NCBI RefSeq assembly: GCF_013388945.1
Contig: NZ_JACAEH010000004.1
Coordinates: forward strand, 363,754 to 427,753
Direction: 5' to 3'
Source of the DNA: Nitrososphaera sp.
GTDB lineage: Archaea; Thermoproteota; Nitrososphaeria; Nitrososphaerales; Nitrososphaeraceae
DNA length: 64,000 nt
This document shows positions 29,821 through 40,422 of the stretch, piece by piece. Both the position numbers and the translations under genes were made by a program. A model generated the notes under the pieces. The model was not told where the DNA came from. It saw only the letters and a program-made list of their open reading frames with translations, and did no database searches. Every line of letters starts with the position of its first letter. Position 1 is the stretch's first letter.

Positions 29821-30638
29821 AAGCTGGCCTTTTTGTACGAGCCGAGCACCTTCAGGTACGACGTCTTGGGCTTTATGGCGGCAAGGGCCTGCTTGACCGC
29901 CCTGTCGCCCAGGTGGCCCTCAAAATCTACGTAAAAGTTGTACTCCCACGGCGTCTCCTTTGTGGGACGCGACTCTATCTTTGTCAGGTTGAGCCTGCGC
30001 AATGCAAACTCGACCAGGATGCCAAACAGCGCGCCGGGGACGTGCCTGACTGAGAATATTATCGAGGTCTTGTAGTCCCTGCCCGACCTGTCGCCCGCCC
30101 TGGGCGCCATAATCAGAAACCGTGTGAAGTTGTTCTTCCTGTCCTCGATGCCTTCTGCAAGAATCTCCATGCCGTAAAGCTCTGCCGCGCGCCTGCTTGC
30201 TATCGCCGCCGAGTCACGCATGCCGCGCTCTTTTATCATCTTGACTGCGCCTGCCGTGTCGTACGCCGGTAGCGGCTCGAGCTTTTTCTTTCGCAAATAG
30301 CCCCTGCACTGGCCCAGCGCCTGCGGGTGCGAATAGACGGACTTTATCTGCGATATCTTGGCGCCCTTGTTTGCTATCAGGCAGTGGTGGACGCGCTGGT
30401 ACACCTCGCCGACTGCCTTGAGCTTTGTCAGGAGCAAAAGGTCATAGACCTCGCCGACGCTTCCTTCTATCGAGTTTTCAACCGGGATTACTGCGTATGC
30501 AACTTTCTTCTTTTCTGCCGCCTCAAACACGTCTGCAAAAGACTTGCACGGCACCAAGGTCGCGCCGGGAAAGTACTGCAGGGCGGCCATCTCGCCATAG
30601 GCCCCGCGCTCTCCCTGGAAGGCAACCCTGGCTGCCAT
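29817..30638 (-). CDS. pheA: Prephenate dehydratase
   Basis: MAARVAFQGERGAYGEMAAL, VENSIEGSV, ESRPTKETPWEYNFYVDFEGH (start trimmed from the ORF-track value). Confidence 0.92.
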   Translation of the reverse strand: MAARVAFQGERGAYGEMAALQYFPGATLVPCKSFADVFEAAEKKKVAYAVIPVENSIEGSVGEVYDLLLLTKLKAVGEVYQRVHHCLIANKGAKISQIKSVYSHPQALGQCRGYLRKKKLEPLPAYDTAGAVKMIKERGMRDSAAIASRRAAELYGMEILAEGIEDRKNNFTRFLIMAPRAGDRSGRDYKTSIIFSVRHVPGALFGILVEFALRRLNLTKIESRPTKETPWEYNFYVDFEGHLGDRAVKQALAAIKPKTSYLKVLGSYKKASF

Positions 30639-30643
30639 CTGGG

Positions 30644-31225
30644 CTACTTGCCCGCCCTGTATACCTGCCGGAGAGCTTCCCTGCCGTAGTCGTGGGTGAC
30701 CTTCCTCGGCTCCCACGCGCCGCACTCGATGCACTTGACCGTGTCGTTCACCCTGACGGTATCGCCACCGCACATGAAGCACAGGGTGTAGAGCACGCCG
30801 AATTCTTTTTCGGCCATCGTCAGGTGCACGGTGTTGTTGAGCAGGCTAGTCACGCGTCCGCGGATGATGTCGCCCGTGCGGAATATTGGCCTGTCGCGCC
30901 TGTCCCTGCCGACGCGCATGGACGCGATTGCAGAGAAGCCTGACACCGACTTTTTGTCGTTTATGTAGAGTACCTTTACCGACACCATGCTGGAAAATAT
31001 CATCTCGACTACTCCGACTATAATGTCGCCCACCTTTGGAAGCGTCGGCGCGTTCTTGGGCTCTATCTTTACCGTGCGCCTTTTCAGGTCGTAGACCTTG
31101 GTTCCGACCGCGGCCGACCTGACGGTGCCGTCGGATGTGAGGTAAGTGTTCTTGCCGCCTTCGAATTCTTCAATCGAGGCAATCTGTTCGCCCGGCAATA
31201 TGGGCTGCGTATCCTGTCTTTCCAA
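30644..31225 (-). CDS. csl4: Exosome complex RNA-binding subunit Csl4
   Basis: S1-like domain plus C-terminal zinc ribbon CFMCGGDTVRVNDTVKCIECG. Confidence 0.85.
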   Translation of the reverse strand: MERQDTQPILPGEQIASIEEFEGGKNTYLTSDGTVRSAAVGTKVYDLKRRTVKIEPKNAPTLPKVGDIIVGVVEMIFSSMVSVKVLYINDKKSVSGFSAIASMRVGRDRRDRPIFRTGDIIRGRVTSLLNNTVHLTMAEKEFGVLYTLCFMCGGDTVRVNDTVKCIECGAWEPRKVTHDYGREALRQVYRAGK

Positions 31226-31267
31226 TTCAAGTCAAGTTGCTCTGGGCAAGTTATAATCCTTTATGGG

Positions 31268-31543
31268 TCATTGCAGGAGCTCTGCCGTGTGCGTCCTTGC
31301 AGCCTCGCTCGCAGTCCGGGAGCTCACCCTGCGCGAGAACCTCTCCATCACCCACAGGTCGAGCGTAAACGGCCAGTTGTACGGAAAGTCCTCGAGCATG
31401 GTGGCGCTGTCGATAATCTTTTCAAACATCATGTTCGGGTGGCTCGTCGTGATGGCCTTGAACCCCGGCTCGCCGGCGACCCTTATCCCAAACTCGGTCT
31501 CTCCCTCGTTTGCCCACAGCTCTACCATGCGGCATTTTGTCAT
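31268..31543 (-). CDS. Conserved hypothetical protein (possibly RNA polymerase Rpb11/L-like)
   Basis: MTKCRMVELWANEGETEFGIRVAGEPGFKAITTSHPNMMF... Confidence 0.4.
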   Translation of the reverse strand: MTKCRMVELWANEGETEFGIRVAGEPGFKAITTSHPNMMFEKIIDSATMLEDFPYNWPFTLDLWVMERFSRRVSSRTASEAARTHTAELLQ

Positions 31544-31752
31544 GGACGGAGAAGATGTAGGCGCAAGTAAAAGCGAGCTTGTGTAAAAGCGCGGACGGAC
31601 GGCGGGTTCCGGACACACAAAAAATAGCAAAATCCTGCCTGACAGTTTGGAAAATATTCACGCGGGCTTTGAAAAACGGTGCGTGTTTGTAATATGCAAT
31701 CTGGGCGAAAGATAATAAAGGTATAAAGACAAGTTACGGCAAAGGTGTTAGT

Positions 31753-33918
31753 GTGAGCCAGAATACTCTGTCACTAAAGGTTCTTGAGGCGTATACTAGG
31801 GACGTCGGTAGGGGCGTAGCCAGGATCGACTACGACTCGATGGATTCTCTGGGCGCGTCAACTGGCGACGTTATCGAGATAAGGGGCAAGCGCAGGACGG
31901 TTGCCAAGTGTTTACCGCTCTACCCGTCAGACGAGGGCAAGGGCATAATCCGCGTCGACGGGCTTGTGAGGAACAATGCCGGCATCGCCATCGGCGACAC
32001 GGTGACTGTCAAGAAGATAAAGGCAGTCCCGGCAGAGAAAGTGATAGTCGCTCCGCTTGAGGCAATCCCGCCGATAGACGAGCGCTACCTTGCAGACGCG
32101 CTTGAAAGCGTGCCTCTCATCAAGGGCGACAACGTGATGGTGCCGTACTTTGGAGGCAGGCTCACCTTCCAGGTAATAGGCGTCACGCCGGCCGCAGACG
32201 CGGTGCTTGTCACCCAGAAGACGATATTCCACATCGCCGAGAAGGGCGAGACCATGAGGGGCGTCCCCCAGGTCACCTACGAGGACATCGGCGGCCTGAA
32301 GGAGGAGATCCAGAAGGTCCGCGAGATGATAGAGCTCCCGCTCAGGCACCCCGAGATTTTCGAGAAGCTTGGAATCGAGGCGCCAAAGGGAGTCTTGCTG
32401 TACGGTCCTCCTGGCACCGGCAAGACGTTGCTTGCAAAGGCAGTCGCCAACGAGAGCAACGCCCACTTTATCTCCATATCCGGCCCGGAGATCATGAGCA
32501 AGTTCTACGGCGAGTCAGAAGCCCGGCTCAGGGAGATATTCAAGGAGGCAAAGGAAAAGGCGCCGTCAATCATATTCATCGACGAGATAGACTCGATTGC
32601 TCCAAAGCGCGAAGAAGTTACAGGCGAGGTGGAGCGCCGTGTAGTGTCGCAATTGCTGTCGCTGATGGACGGCCTCGAGGCAAGGGGCAAGGTCATCGTG
32701 ATTGCAGCGACGAACAGGCCAAACGCAATCGACCCGGCGCTCAGGCGCCCCGGCCGGTTTGACAGGGAAATAGAAATTAAAGTTCCTGACAAGCGCGGTC
32801 GCTTGGAAATCTTGCAGATACACACGCGCAACATGCCTCTCGACACCGACGTCGACCAGGACAAGATAGCCGGAGTAACCCACGGCTTTGTGGGCGCAGA
32901 CTTGGAGTACCTGTGCAAGGAGGCAGCGATGAAGTGCCTGCGCAGGCTCTTGCCGGAGCTGAACCTTGAGGACGAAAAGCTCTCGCCAGAAGTGCTCAAC
33001 AAGCTGATAGTGACCATGGCCGACTTTGAAAACGCAGTCAAGGAGGTCATGCCGTCTGCCATGAGAGAGGTCTACCTCGAGTCGCCTGACATCCCGTGGT
33101 CCGCAATAGGTGGCCTCGACGAGGTCAAGCGCGAGCTCCAGGAGGCAGTCGAATGGCCTTTGCGCTACCCCGACCTTTACACAAAGCTTGGGCACACCAT
33201 GCCAAAGGGCATACTGATGCACGGCCCGTCCGGTACAGGTAAGACCATGCTTGCAAAGGCGGTAGCCACCGAGTCGGAGGCCAACTTTATCAGCGTCCGC
33301 GGTCCGGAACTGCTGAGCAAGTGGGTCGGCGAGTCGGAGCGGGGAATCCGCGAGATATTCAGGCGCGCCAGGCAGGCTGCGCCGTGCGTCGTGTTCTTTG
33401 ACGAGATAGACTCGATAGCGCCGACTAGGGGCATAGGAGGCGACAGCATGGTGACAGAGCGCGTCGTTTCGCAATTGCTCACCGAGCTTGACGGCATACA
33501 GTCGCTTTCAGGCGTGGTCGTGATTGCGGCGACAAACAGGGCAGACATCATCGACCCCGCGCTACTGCGACCCGGAAGGTTTGACAAGATTGTGTTCGTG
33601 CCGATGCCTGACAAGGCAACGAGGCTGAAGATACTGGACATCCACGCCAAGAGCAAGCCGCTTGGCTCCGACGTGGACCTGGGCAAGGTGGCCGAGCTGA
33701 CCGACGGGTTCAGCGGCGCGGACACGAGCTCGGTGGTCAACACCGCGGTGTCGCTTGTCCTGCACGAGTACCTTGCCAAGTACCCGACGCCGGAAGAAGC
33801 AGCAAAGCACGCGGCCGAAGCGCACGTCATGATGCGCCACTTCGAGGACGCAATCAAGAAGATAAAGACGCAGCGCGAGGGCAAGCCTGCAGAAAAGGCC
33901 GTGCCGTACTACCGCTAG
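31753..33918 (+). CDS. cdc48: CDC48/VCP-like AAA ATPase
   Basis: N-domain plus two AAA modules ([16 protein letters not shown]), [13 protein letters not shown]-terminal PYYR. Confidence 0.96.
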   Translation: MSQNTLSLKVLEAYTRDVGRGVARIDYDSMDSLGASTGDVIEIRGKRRTVAKCLPLYPSDEGKGIIRVDGLVRNNAGIAIGDTVTVKKIKAVPAEKVIVAPLEAIPPIDERYLADALESVPLIKGDNVMVPYFGGRLTFQVIGVTPAADAVLVTQKTIFHIAEKGETMRGVPQVTYEDIGGLKEEIQKVREMIELPLRHPEIFEKLGIEAPKGVLLYGPPGTGKTLLAKAVANESNAHFISISGPEIMSKFYGESEARLREIFKEAKEKAPSIIFIDEIDSIAPKREEVTGEVERRVVSQLLSLMDGLEARGKVIVIAATNRPNAIDPALRRPGRFDREIEIKVPDKRGRLEILQIHTRNMPLDTDVDQDKIAGVTHGFVGADLEYLCKEAAMKCLRRLLPELNLEDEKLSPEVLNKLIVTMADFENAVKEVMPSAMREVYLESPDIPWSAIGGLDEVKRELQEAVEWPLRYPDLYTKLGHTMPKGILMHGPSGTGKTMLAKAVATESEANFISVRGPELLSKWVGESERGIREIFRRARQAAPCVVFFDEIDSIAPTRGIGGDSMVTERVVSQLLTELDGIQSLSGVVVIAATNRADIIDPALLRPGRFDKIVFVPMPDKATRLKILDIHAKSKPLGSDVDLGKVAELTDGFSGADTSSVVNTAVSLVLHEYLAKYPTPEEAAKHAAEAHVMMRHFEDAIKKIKTQREGKPAEKAVPYYR

Positions 33919-34044
33919 GCGCGGCCCGAAAATCTCGGCGCCAATTTTTTTGGCGCGCAAAATTTTTCCGGCAGGTTTTTGCTCAAACTTTCTTCACCAC
34001 TTCCGGTAGGATTTCCGGGGTAATGTTTTTAAAGTGATGGTTTA

Positions 34045-35409
34045 TTGATAACACTAACTACAAAATTGGCAGATAACTCCCAAATCCAACTTGTAAGCAA
34101 ACCGACTGCCGCACTTCTGAACCGCTTTGCAACACCGCTTGACGTAAAGAATTTGGCTGCAGAATATGGCACACCACTCTATCTTGTTGACGAGGACACG
34201 CTCCACGCCAAAGCGCGCGAGCTGCACAGGGCCTACTCAAAGTACAAGGGCCCGGTCAAGGTGGCGTACTCTATCAAGGCCAACTTTTCCCCGGCGGTAA
34301 TCCGCGCGTTCATGAAGGACGGGCTCACATTCGACCTCACGTCGCTTGGCGAGCTCCACTTTATACGCCAGTGCAACGCCGACCCGGAGAACGTCATCTA
34401 CACGAGCGTGACCGAAGAGCCGGAAGAGTACGTCGAAGTGCTCAGGAGCGGCGTGCGCAGGGTGGTCGTCAGCTCCCACAAGGGCATGATGAACCTGGCA
34501 TACGCGGCAGGCAAGGCAGGAGTGCGCCCGCTTGCCATGGTCAGGATAAACCCCGAAGTCGCAACTGACGCCAAGGTCCGGGCATCGTACAAGAACGGCA
34601 AGTTCGGCGTGCCATTCAACGGCGGCACCATCGACAGCGCGGCAAAGATGGTCAAGCACATGCTTGCAAGCGACCTGCTAAAGTTCGAGGGCTTCCACTT
34701 CCACCTAGGCTCGCAGATAACGGACTTTTCCTGCTACACCCACGCACTGGACAAGATGGACGCCTTCATGACAAAGATGAAGAAGGAAAACCCGGCGTTC
34801 CAGGTAAACACGTTTGACATAGGCGGCGGGACGCCTGTCTTTTACAACGACCCCGTGCCGACTCCGGCAGAGATGGCCGAGAACCACACAAGCAGGCTCA
34901 ACCAGCTTGCAGACAACCACGGCGTGTTCACCTTGATGATAGAGTCCGGGCGCTTCCTCGTGGCAGAGTCGTCGATACTGGTATCAAAGATAGTGAACAC
35001 CAAGGAGTACAACGAGCACAAGATAGTCATAGTCGACGCAGGCTACCACATCCTTCTCGACGCAGCGCTCCTGAAGCAGGAATACCCGCAGGAGGTAATC
35101 CCGGTGGTGGACAGCAAGGACCAGACCACGGGCCTTGCGGCTCCAAAGAACACGCACCTTGCCGGCAGGTTGTGCGACACGTACGACGTGTTCCCGCTCT
35201 CAAAGGCGTCGGACATGAGCAGCCCGGAGGTCGGCAACTACGTCTCGTTCTACAACGTGGGAGCCTACTCTGTCGTGTTCAACATGCCGTTCCACTGCCA
35301 GACAAAGCCGCCCATCGTCATGAAGGACAGCGACGGCAAGTACCGGCTGGTGAGAAAGGGCACGACGTACGAGCACCTGTTCGCCGAAGAAGGCGGACAC
35401 CTGGCCTGA
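34045..35409 (+). CDS. lysA: Diaminopimelate decarboxylase
   Basis: VAYSIKANFSPAVIR, HLGSQI, DIGGGTPV, ESGRFLV, GRLCDTYDVF. Confidence 0.9.
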   Translation: MITLTTKLADNSQIQLVSKPTAALLNRFATPLDVKNLAAEYGTPLYLVDEDTLHAKARELHRAYSKYKGPVKVAYSIKANFSPAVIRAFMKDGLTFDLTSLGELHFIRQCNADPENVIYTSVTEEPEEYVEVLRSGVRRVVVSSHKGMMNLAYAAGKAGVRPLAMVRINPEVATDAKVRASYKNGKFGVPFNGGTIDSAAKMVKHMLASDLLKFEGFHFHLGSQITDFSCYTHALDKMDAFMTKMKKENPAFQVNTFDIGGGTPVFYNDPVPTPAEMAENHTSRLNQLADNHGVFTLMIESGRFLVAESSILVSKIVNTKEYNEHKIVIVDAGYHILLDAALLKQEYPQEVIPVVDSKDQTTGLAAPKNTHLAGRLCDTYDVFPLSKASDMSSPEVGNYVSFYNVGAYSVVFNMPFHCQTKPPIVMKDSDGKYRLVRKGTTYEHLFAEEGGHLA

Positions 35410-35424
35410 TTTTTTTCGGCCACG

Positions 35425-36459
35425 CTATTTTGCGTATACTGCAAATCCTGCGCCGGACAGTAGCCGGCCCTCGTCATGGTCGTTTCCAAAATACACCCCT
35501 TTTTCAGGGAACACCGTCTCTATGACGGCAGCCGAGCCGGGCGGTATGCTCCACGTCTCGTCGTGCAACGGCCTGCCGTCAACTGTGTTGATTATGCCTG
35601 CGCCAAAGTTGAACGCGACGTGCCCCCTCGGGCCGGCGTTGACGATGTACCACCTTGTCAGCTCGCCTGCTTTCACATCAAAGCGCTCCGCGTCGTTGTT
35701 GAGCTGCATGGTGCTTGCAGATCCGAAATAGGGTATGTACCTGTAGGCCATGCCGTTTGTAAGTATCAGGTCGGGCCTGTTTGCAATAAACTTGTCCAGA
35801 TCAAAAGATCCGATTTCTCTGACAGCGCCTGAAAACGGCCCGTCGCCTTCCGTATTGTAGAGCTCGCCAAACACAACGTAGAACTCTTTTACGGGTTTTT
35901 CGTCGCCCGAGCGCACCACGATGCCGCCGTACATGCCGCTTGCGATGTGCTCCCAGATGCCGTTGAGGTTGTCCCCGTCGCAGTGGTACATGAAGACGCC
36001 CGGCGTGTCTGCCACAAACGACCATGTCTTGCTCTCGCCGGGCCTCACCGCCTCCGACAGCACCTGGCTCGGGCCTACTGCCGCGTGAAAGTTCAGACTG
36101 TGGATTATGTCGCCCTGGTTTTGAAGCGTTATCTCCACCGTGTCGCCCTTGTTGACTGAGATGAGCGGGCCGGGTATGGTGCCGTTAAACGTCATTGCAT
36201 GGTACCTTATTCCTCCCTGATGCAGCGCGCTGTCGGGCGCCACCTGCACCACGTTCTCGTCAGCAATCAGGGTTATCCGGCGCAGGGTTGGTTCTATGGT
36301 GACAGCAGTCTCTTGCTCCGGCTGGCCCGACACTACAAACATGCCTGCCAAAATGCCGGCTACAAACAGGCCTGCAGCAAGACCGGCGGCAAGGACGTTT
36401 TTCACAAGTTCGGATATTGGCTTTTGTTCTATAAGAGCGCGGTGTACAGTGCAAGGCAT
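35425..36459 (-). CDS. nirK: NirK-like copper-containing nitrite reductase/two-domain cupredoxin oxidase
   Basis: FNGTIPGPLI, HSLNFHAAVG, MYHCDGDNLNGIWEHIASGMYGGIVV; N-terminal TM anchor. Confidence 0.75.
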   Translation of the reverse strand: MPCTVHRALIEQKPISELVKNVLAAGLAAGLFVAGILAGMFVVSGQPEQETAVTIEPTLRRITLIADENVVQVAPDSALHQGGIRYHAMTFNGTIPGPLISVNKGDTVEITLQNQGDIIHSLNFHAAVGPSQVLSEAVRPGESKTWSFVADTPGVFMYHCDGDNLNGIWEHIASGMYGGIVVRSGDEKPVKEFYVVFGELYNTEGDGPFSGAVREIGSFDLDKFIANRPDLILTNGMAYRYIPYFGSASTMQLNNDAERFDVKAGELTRWYIVNAGPRGHVAFNFGAGIINTVDGRPLHDETWSIPPGSAAVIETVFPEKGVYFGNDHDEGRLLSGAGFAVYAK

Positions 36460-36504
36460 TGGAAGCAAAGCACAAATTTGGCGCCCTTGCCACCTCTGCC
36501 GGCT

Positions 36505-36783
36505 ATGGCAGACATCCGCGTCCACGTGTTTGTTACCGGCAAGGTGCAGGGAGTCTATTTCCGACAGAACACCATGCGGACCGCTAGGGAGTACGGCGCC
36601 ACGGGCTGGGTGCGGAACCTCGACGACGGAAGGGTCGAGGCAGTGATTGAAGGCACAGAGGAGGTCGTGAGAAAGGTGGTAGAGTGGTGCCACCAGGGCC
36701 CGTCGGCTTCAAAGGTCGACGACGTGCAGGTCAGGTATGAGCGCTACACGGGCGAGTTCTCTGACTTTACGATAACCGGCTAG
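36505..36783 (+). CDS. acyP: Acylphosphatase
   Basis: VFVTGKVQGVYFRQNTMRTAREYGATGWVRNLDDGRVEAVIEG. Confidence 0.92.
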   Translation: MADIRVHVFVTGKVQGVYFRQNTMRTAREYGATGWVRNLDDGRVEAVIEGTEEVVRKVVEWCHQGPSASKVDDVQVRYERYTGEFSDFTITG

Positions 36784-37199
36784 CGGATCTTTTCAAAAGC
36801 CTGCGTTGCCTGCTTTTTCACCTGCTCGAGGTCCTGCTGCGTCCTTACATCAAAGCGCTCGGCAGGTCCTGCGCGCCCTGACCTGACCTCCACGGACAGG
36901 TGGTCGCCGGCCGGCTCGACATCAAGGAAAGTCCTGAAAGTGAGCGTCTTTGCATAGACGACCCTGTGCGGCCTAACCTCCTCAATCACATTTGGCCCAA
37001 GCGTCTTTGCAAAGCTGCGGATATCCAGCATAATCTCCTTTCTCTGCGCGTCAAGGTGCTCTAGGTGCGCCTCAAAGGGGATGCTGTTTCCGGAAGGTAG
37101 CAGGCCGAACTTGTCCATGCCGACTATTCTGTAGAGTAATAATATACGCGTTTCCAAAGCAGCCTGCACAAGGCTGAAGTATCCGAATTGCGAATTCAA
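36780..37199 (-). CDS. Conserved hypothetical protein
   Basis: 139 aa ORF. Confidence 0.5.
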   Translation of the reverse strand: MNSQFGYFSLVQAALETRILLLYRIVGMDKFGLLPSGNSIPFEAHLEHLDAQRKEIMLDIRSFAKTLGPNVIEEVRPHRVVYAKTLTFRTFLDVEPAGDHLSVEVRSGRAGPAERFDVRTQQDLEQVKKQATQAFEKIR

Positions 37200-37823
37200 G
37201 GCAAATCGTTGAAACGCATTATTTTGACTCTTTTTGGCACCCTTGTAATCGCATTTTTCTTACTGGGCTCCGTCCAGCTTGACCGAGCCTACGCATGTGA
37301 AGTGATAGGTCAGCGGCCTCTTCAGGATTCACTTGAAAACTCAGTTGCCATATTTTCTGGCAGAGTTGCAGAAGTCCAAACCTTTACGGTTGAAGGCTAT
37401 GGCGATTGGCATCTGATGTCCTTTGAAGTCGACAGGTACTGGAAGGCCCCGGATGGAAAGGACTACAATCAGCTAGTCGTCTTTACTGGAACGAGCGGCG
37501 ATGTTTGCGGCTACGAGTTTGAAAAAGGCAGGAGCTATCTTGTATATACAATACAATGGTGGCACGACGATAATTATCTCTACACCGGGCTTGGATACAG
37601 GAACCAGCCAATTGAAGGCGCGCAGGAAGATCTAGATTTTCTAGGCGAGGGCATGGCGCCCGCCACGCAGTCGAGTTGGTATGAACAGATAGATGGGATA
37701 AACATTCAGCCGCTGCCACAGCCGCAGATAGAAGAAAAGACAGTTGTATTGTCGATGGTCGGGATAGGAGTGGCCGTAGCAGGGACGGTAGCTTTTTTCA
37801 CGATGAGAAAGGTCGGAAATTGA
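37188..37823 (+). CDS. Secreted TIMP/netrin-like domain protein with C-terminal TM anchor
   Basis: Signal peptide, YACEVIG...FSGRVAEVQ...WKAPDGKDYNQLVVFTGTSGDVCGYEFEKGRSYLVYT, C-terminal TM. Confidence 0.6.
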   Translation: MRIQGKSLKRIILTLFGTLVIAFFLLGSVQLDRAYACEVIGQRPLQDSLENSVAIFSGRVAEVQTFTVEGYGDWHLMSFEVDRYWKAPDGKDYNQLVVFTGTSGDVCGYEFEKGRSYLVYTIQWWHDDNYLYTGLGYRNQPIEGAQEDLDFLGEGMAPATQSSWYEQIDGINIQPLPQPQIEEKTVVLSMVGIGVAVAGTVAFFTMRKVGN

Positions 37824-37844
37824 TCGTCCGGCCGGCGCCAAACA

Positions 37845-38246
37845 CTATTTCAGGCACGTCTCTGTCTCGGCGTAATTCACGATGTCGTCATACGTGAATC
37901 TGGGCTGGCCTTCAGCATAGCACTCTACAAACATCTCTTGGGGATTGCCATCGTCGTCGGAAAACACCCTCAATCTCAGATATTCTGAACTTTCGTCCAC
38001 GCTCTTGTCCACCCTATAGTCCGCTGCCAGCCTGCCGCTCCTGTCGACGTTTGTCTTTGCGTCGGGATACTTGTCAAGAAACGCCCTGACCTCTGGCAGG
38101 TCCTCCTGGTTCGCAAGAATTACTTCAGCCGGCAGCTCCTCTTCGCTTGGCGCTTGCCTAGGATAGTAGGAATATACGACAACTCCGCCGGCACCAATTA
38201 TTGCGACCGCGATTATCCCTGCAATTGCCATCATCTTTCTAGCCAT
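37845..38246 (-). CDS. Hypothetical membrane-anchored protein
   Basis: 133 aa ORF with N-terminal TM. Confidence 0.55.
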   Translation of the reverse strand: MARKMMAIAGIIAVAIIGAGGVVVYSYYPRQAPSEEELPAEVILANQEDLPEVRAFLDKYPDAKTNVDRSGRLAADYRVDKSVDESSEYLRLRVFSDDDGNPQEMFVECYAEGQPRFTYDDIVNYAETETCLK

Positions 38247-38291
38247 CGCCGGCTCTCATTGTCCATATACACGTTAGAAAATAAAAACATG

Positions 38292-39101
38292 CTATGCCCT
38301 TATCTTAATGCCGCTTCTCTTCAGGTATCTCTTGACCTTGTCCACCGTCGACTTTTCGTAGTGGAATATCGACGCGGCGAGCGCGGCGTCGACGTCGGCC
38401 TTTTCAAACACGTCGCGCATGTGGCTCGCCTTTCCGCAGCCGCCAGACGCTATGACCGGAATGTTGACCGCCTTGCAGATGGCACCTGTGAGCTCGACGT
38501 CGTAGCCGTTCTCCGTCCCGTCGGCGTCGATGCTTGTGAGGAGTATCTCGCCGGCGCCAAGCGACTCGGCCTTTTCCGCCCACTTTACCGCGTCAAGGCC
38601 TGTGCCCTCTTTTCCGCCGTATATCATCACCTCAAACCAGTACCTGCCTTTCTTGTCGCGGAACATTGTCTTGCCCTTTGCCGCGCCCTTGGTGTAGATT
38701 CTCTTGGCGTCTATGGCTACCACGACGCACTGCCTGCCGAAAATCTCCATCAGCCGGGTTATCAGCTCCGGAGTCTTGACTGCAGCCGTATTTATCGACA
38801 CCTTGTCGGCGCCTGACAGCAAAATGTCGCGGGCGTCTTCAAGCTTTTTTATCCCGCCGCCTACGGTGAACGGGATGTCTATCACGCTTGCCACCTTTCT
38901 CACCACGTTTTTCATCGTGTCCCGGCCTTGCTGCGACGCCGTGATGTCGAGGAAGACAAGCTCGTCGGCTCCCTGCTCGCTGTACTTTTTTGCCAGTTCA
39001 ACAGGATCGCCGGCGTCCTTGACATCGGCAAAGTGCACGCCCTTTACAACCCGGCCGTTGTCGACGTCAAGGCACGGGATTATCCTCTTTGCTAAAGTCA
39101 T
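38292..39101 (-). CDS. hisF: Imidazole glycerol phosphate synthase subunit HisF
   Basis: [19 protein letters not shown]. Confidence 0.96.
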   Translation of the reverse strand: MTLAKRIIPCLDVDNGRVVKGVHFADVKDAGDPVELAKKYSEQGADELVFLDITASQQGRDTMKNVVRKVASVIDIPFTVGGGIKKLEDARDILLSGADKVSINTAAVKTPELITRLMEIFGRQCVVVAIDAKRIYTKGAAKGKTMFRDKKGRYWFEVMIYGGKEGTGLDAVKWAEKAESLGAGEILLTSIDADGTENGYDVELTGAICKAVNIPVIASGGCGKASHMRDVFEKADVDAALAASIFHYEKSTVDKVKRYLKRSGIKIRA

Positions 39102-39829
39102 GCTACTGCCTTCACCCTCTCGACGGTAACCTTGCCGTCGTACATCGCCTTGCCAAGTATGACGGCGGCGCAGCCGGCGCTCTTGACCCTGACGGCGTCG
39201 TCGACGCCTGAAATGCCGCCGCTTGCGATTATCCTTGCACGGCTGTCAACGCCTGCGGCCTGCGCCAGCGTCTCGACGTCGGGGCCGGCAAGCGTGCCGT
39301 CCCTGTCTATGCTTGTGAGCAAAAAGTCCTCGACGCCCATGCCGAGGAACTGCACAATTGCGTCCTTCACGCTGACGCCGGCGGACTCTTTCCAGCCCTT
39401 GACCATTACCTTGCCGCCTGACTGGTCGATTGAAACAACTACCCTGCCCGGGTATTTCTTTGCCAGCTTTCTGACAGAGTCGGGGTCGCTGTAGGCCATC
39501 GTGCCTATGACCACCCGCGCGGCCTTTTCTAGGGCGTCCTTGGCAGCATCTGCAGTCCTTATGCCGCCGGCGACTTGCACAGGCACCTTCACCGACGACA
39601 CAAGCTTGGCTATTGCGTCCTTGTTGCTTCCGGTGCCAAACGCCGCGTCAAGGTCGACTACGTGGATAAGGTCGGCACCTGCAGCCTCCCACTTTTTTGC
39701 CATCTCTGCCGGATCGTCGCCGTAGACCACCTTGTTTGCCGGGTCGCCCTTTACCAGCCTCACGACCTGCCCGCCCATGATGTCTACTGCTGGGATTACC
39801 TTCATTTCTCTTCCTTTGCCTCTTCGCAC
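39098..39829 (-). CDS. hisA: ProFAR isomerase HisA
   Basis: [21 protein letters not shown]. Confidence 0.95.
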   Translation of the reverse strand: MRRGKGREMKVIPAVDIMGGQVVRLVKGDPANKVVYGDDPAEMAKKWEAAGADLIHVVDLDAAFGTGSNKDAIAKLVSSVKVPVQVAGGIRTADAAKDALEKAARVVIGTMAYSDPDSVRKLAKKYPGRVVVSIDQSGGKVMVKGWKESAGVSVKDAIVQFLGMGVEDFLLTSIDRDGTLAGPDVETLAQAAGVDSRARIIASGGISGVDDAVRVKSAGCAAVILGKAMYDGKVTVERVKAVA

Positions 39830-40422
39830 ATCGCAAGGAAGTTCTTTATCATCCGCGCACCGACGTCGCCTGACTTTTCAGGGTGGAACTGCACGCCAAC
39901 GAGGTTGCCTTTTTCCACGACTGCAGGGACGGTGGTGCCATAATCCGACGTGGCTACTACCAGCTTTTTGCTTGCAGGCGCCGCGCGGTACGAGTGCACA
40001 AAGTAAACCCACGAGCCGTCCTTTACGCCTTTTAAAAACCTGCTCTTGCCCTTTATCTTCAGGTTGTTCCAGCCCATGTGCGGGACCTTGACCTTGCGCT
40101 TTGGGAGCATCACGACCTCGCCGTCCAGTATCTTTAGCCCTTCAAGTTTTCCTTCCTCGCTCCTGTTGAAGAGCATCTCCATGCCAAGGCAGATGCCCAT
40201 CACAGGCATGCCACTGTCTATCGCTTTTTCAAGCCTGCCGGCGCCCTTTGCCACCGACTCGATCGCAGGGTCAAAGTTGCCAACGCCGGGGAGCACCAGG
40301 CCGTCAAACCTGTCGAGGTCTTCCATGTCGCGGATTATCGTGACCTCGGCGCCGTTTCGCTCAAGCGCAGCCTTTAGGCTGAACAGGTTTCCTGCCCTGT
40401 AGTCAAATATCGCTATCTTCAT
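39802..40422 (-). CDS. hisH: Imidazole glycerol phosphate synthase subunit HisH
   Basis: MKIAIFDYRAGNLFSLKAAL, GICLGMEMLF, GVQFHPEKSG (start trimmed). Confidence 0.95.
   Translation of the reverse strand: MKIAIFDYRAGNLFSLKAALERNGAEVTIIRDMEDLDRFDGLVLPGVGNFDPAIESVAKGAGRLEKAIDSGMPVMGICLGMEMLFNRSEEGKLEGLKILDGEVVMLPKRKVKVPHMGWNNLKIKGKSRFLKGVKDGSWVYFVHSYRAAPASKKLVVATSDYGTTVPAVVEKGNLVGVQFHPEKSGDVGARMIKNFLAMCEEAKEEK

Noticed and set aside
29817-30782. Full-length 321 aa ORF for prephenate dehydratase
   Set aside because: The N-terminal 48 residues overlap csl4 in another frame; MAARVAFQGERG at 30638 is the natural start.
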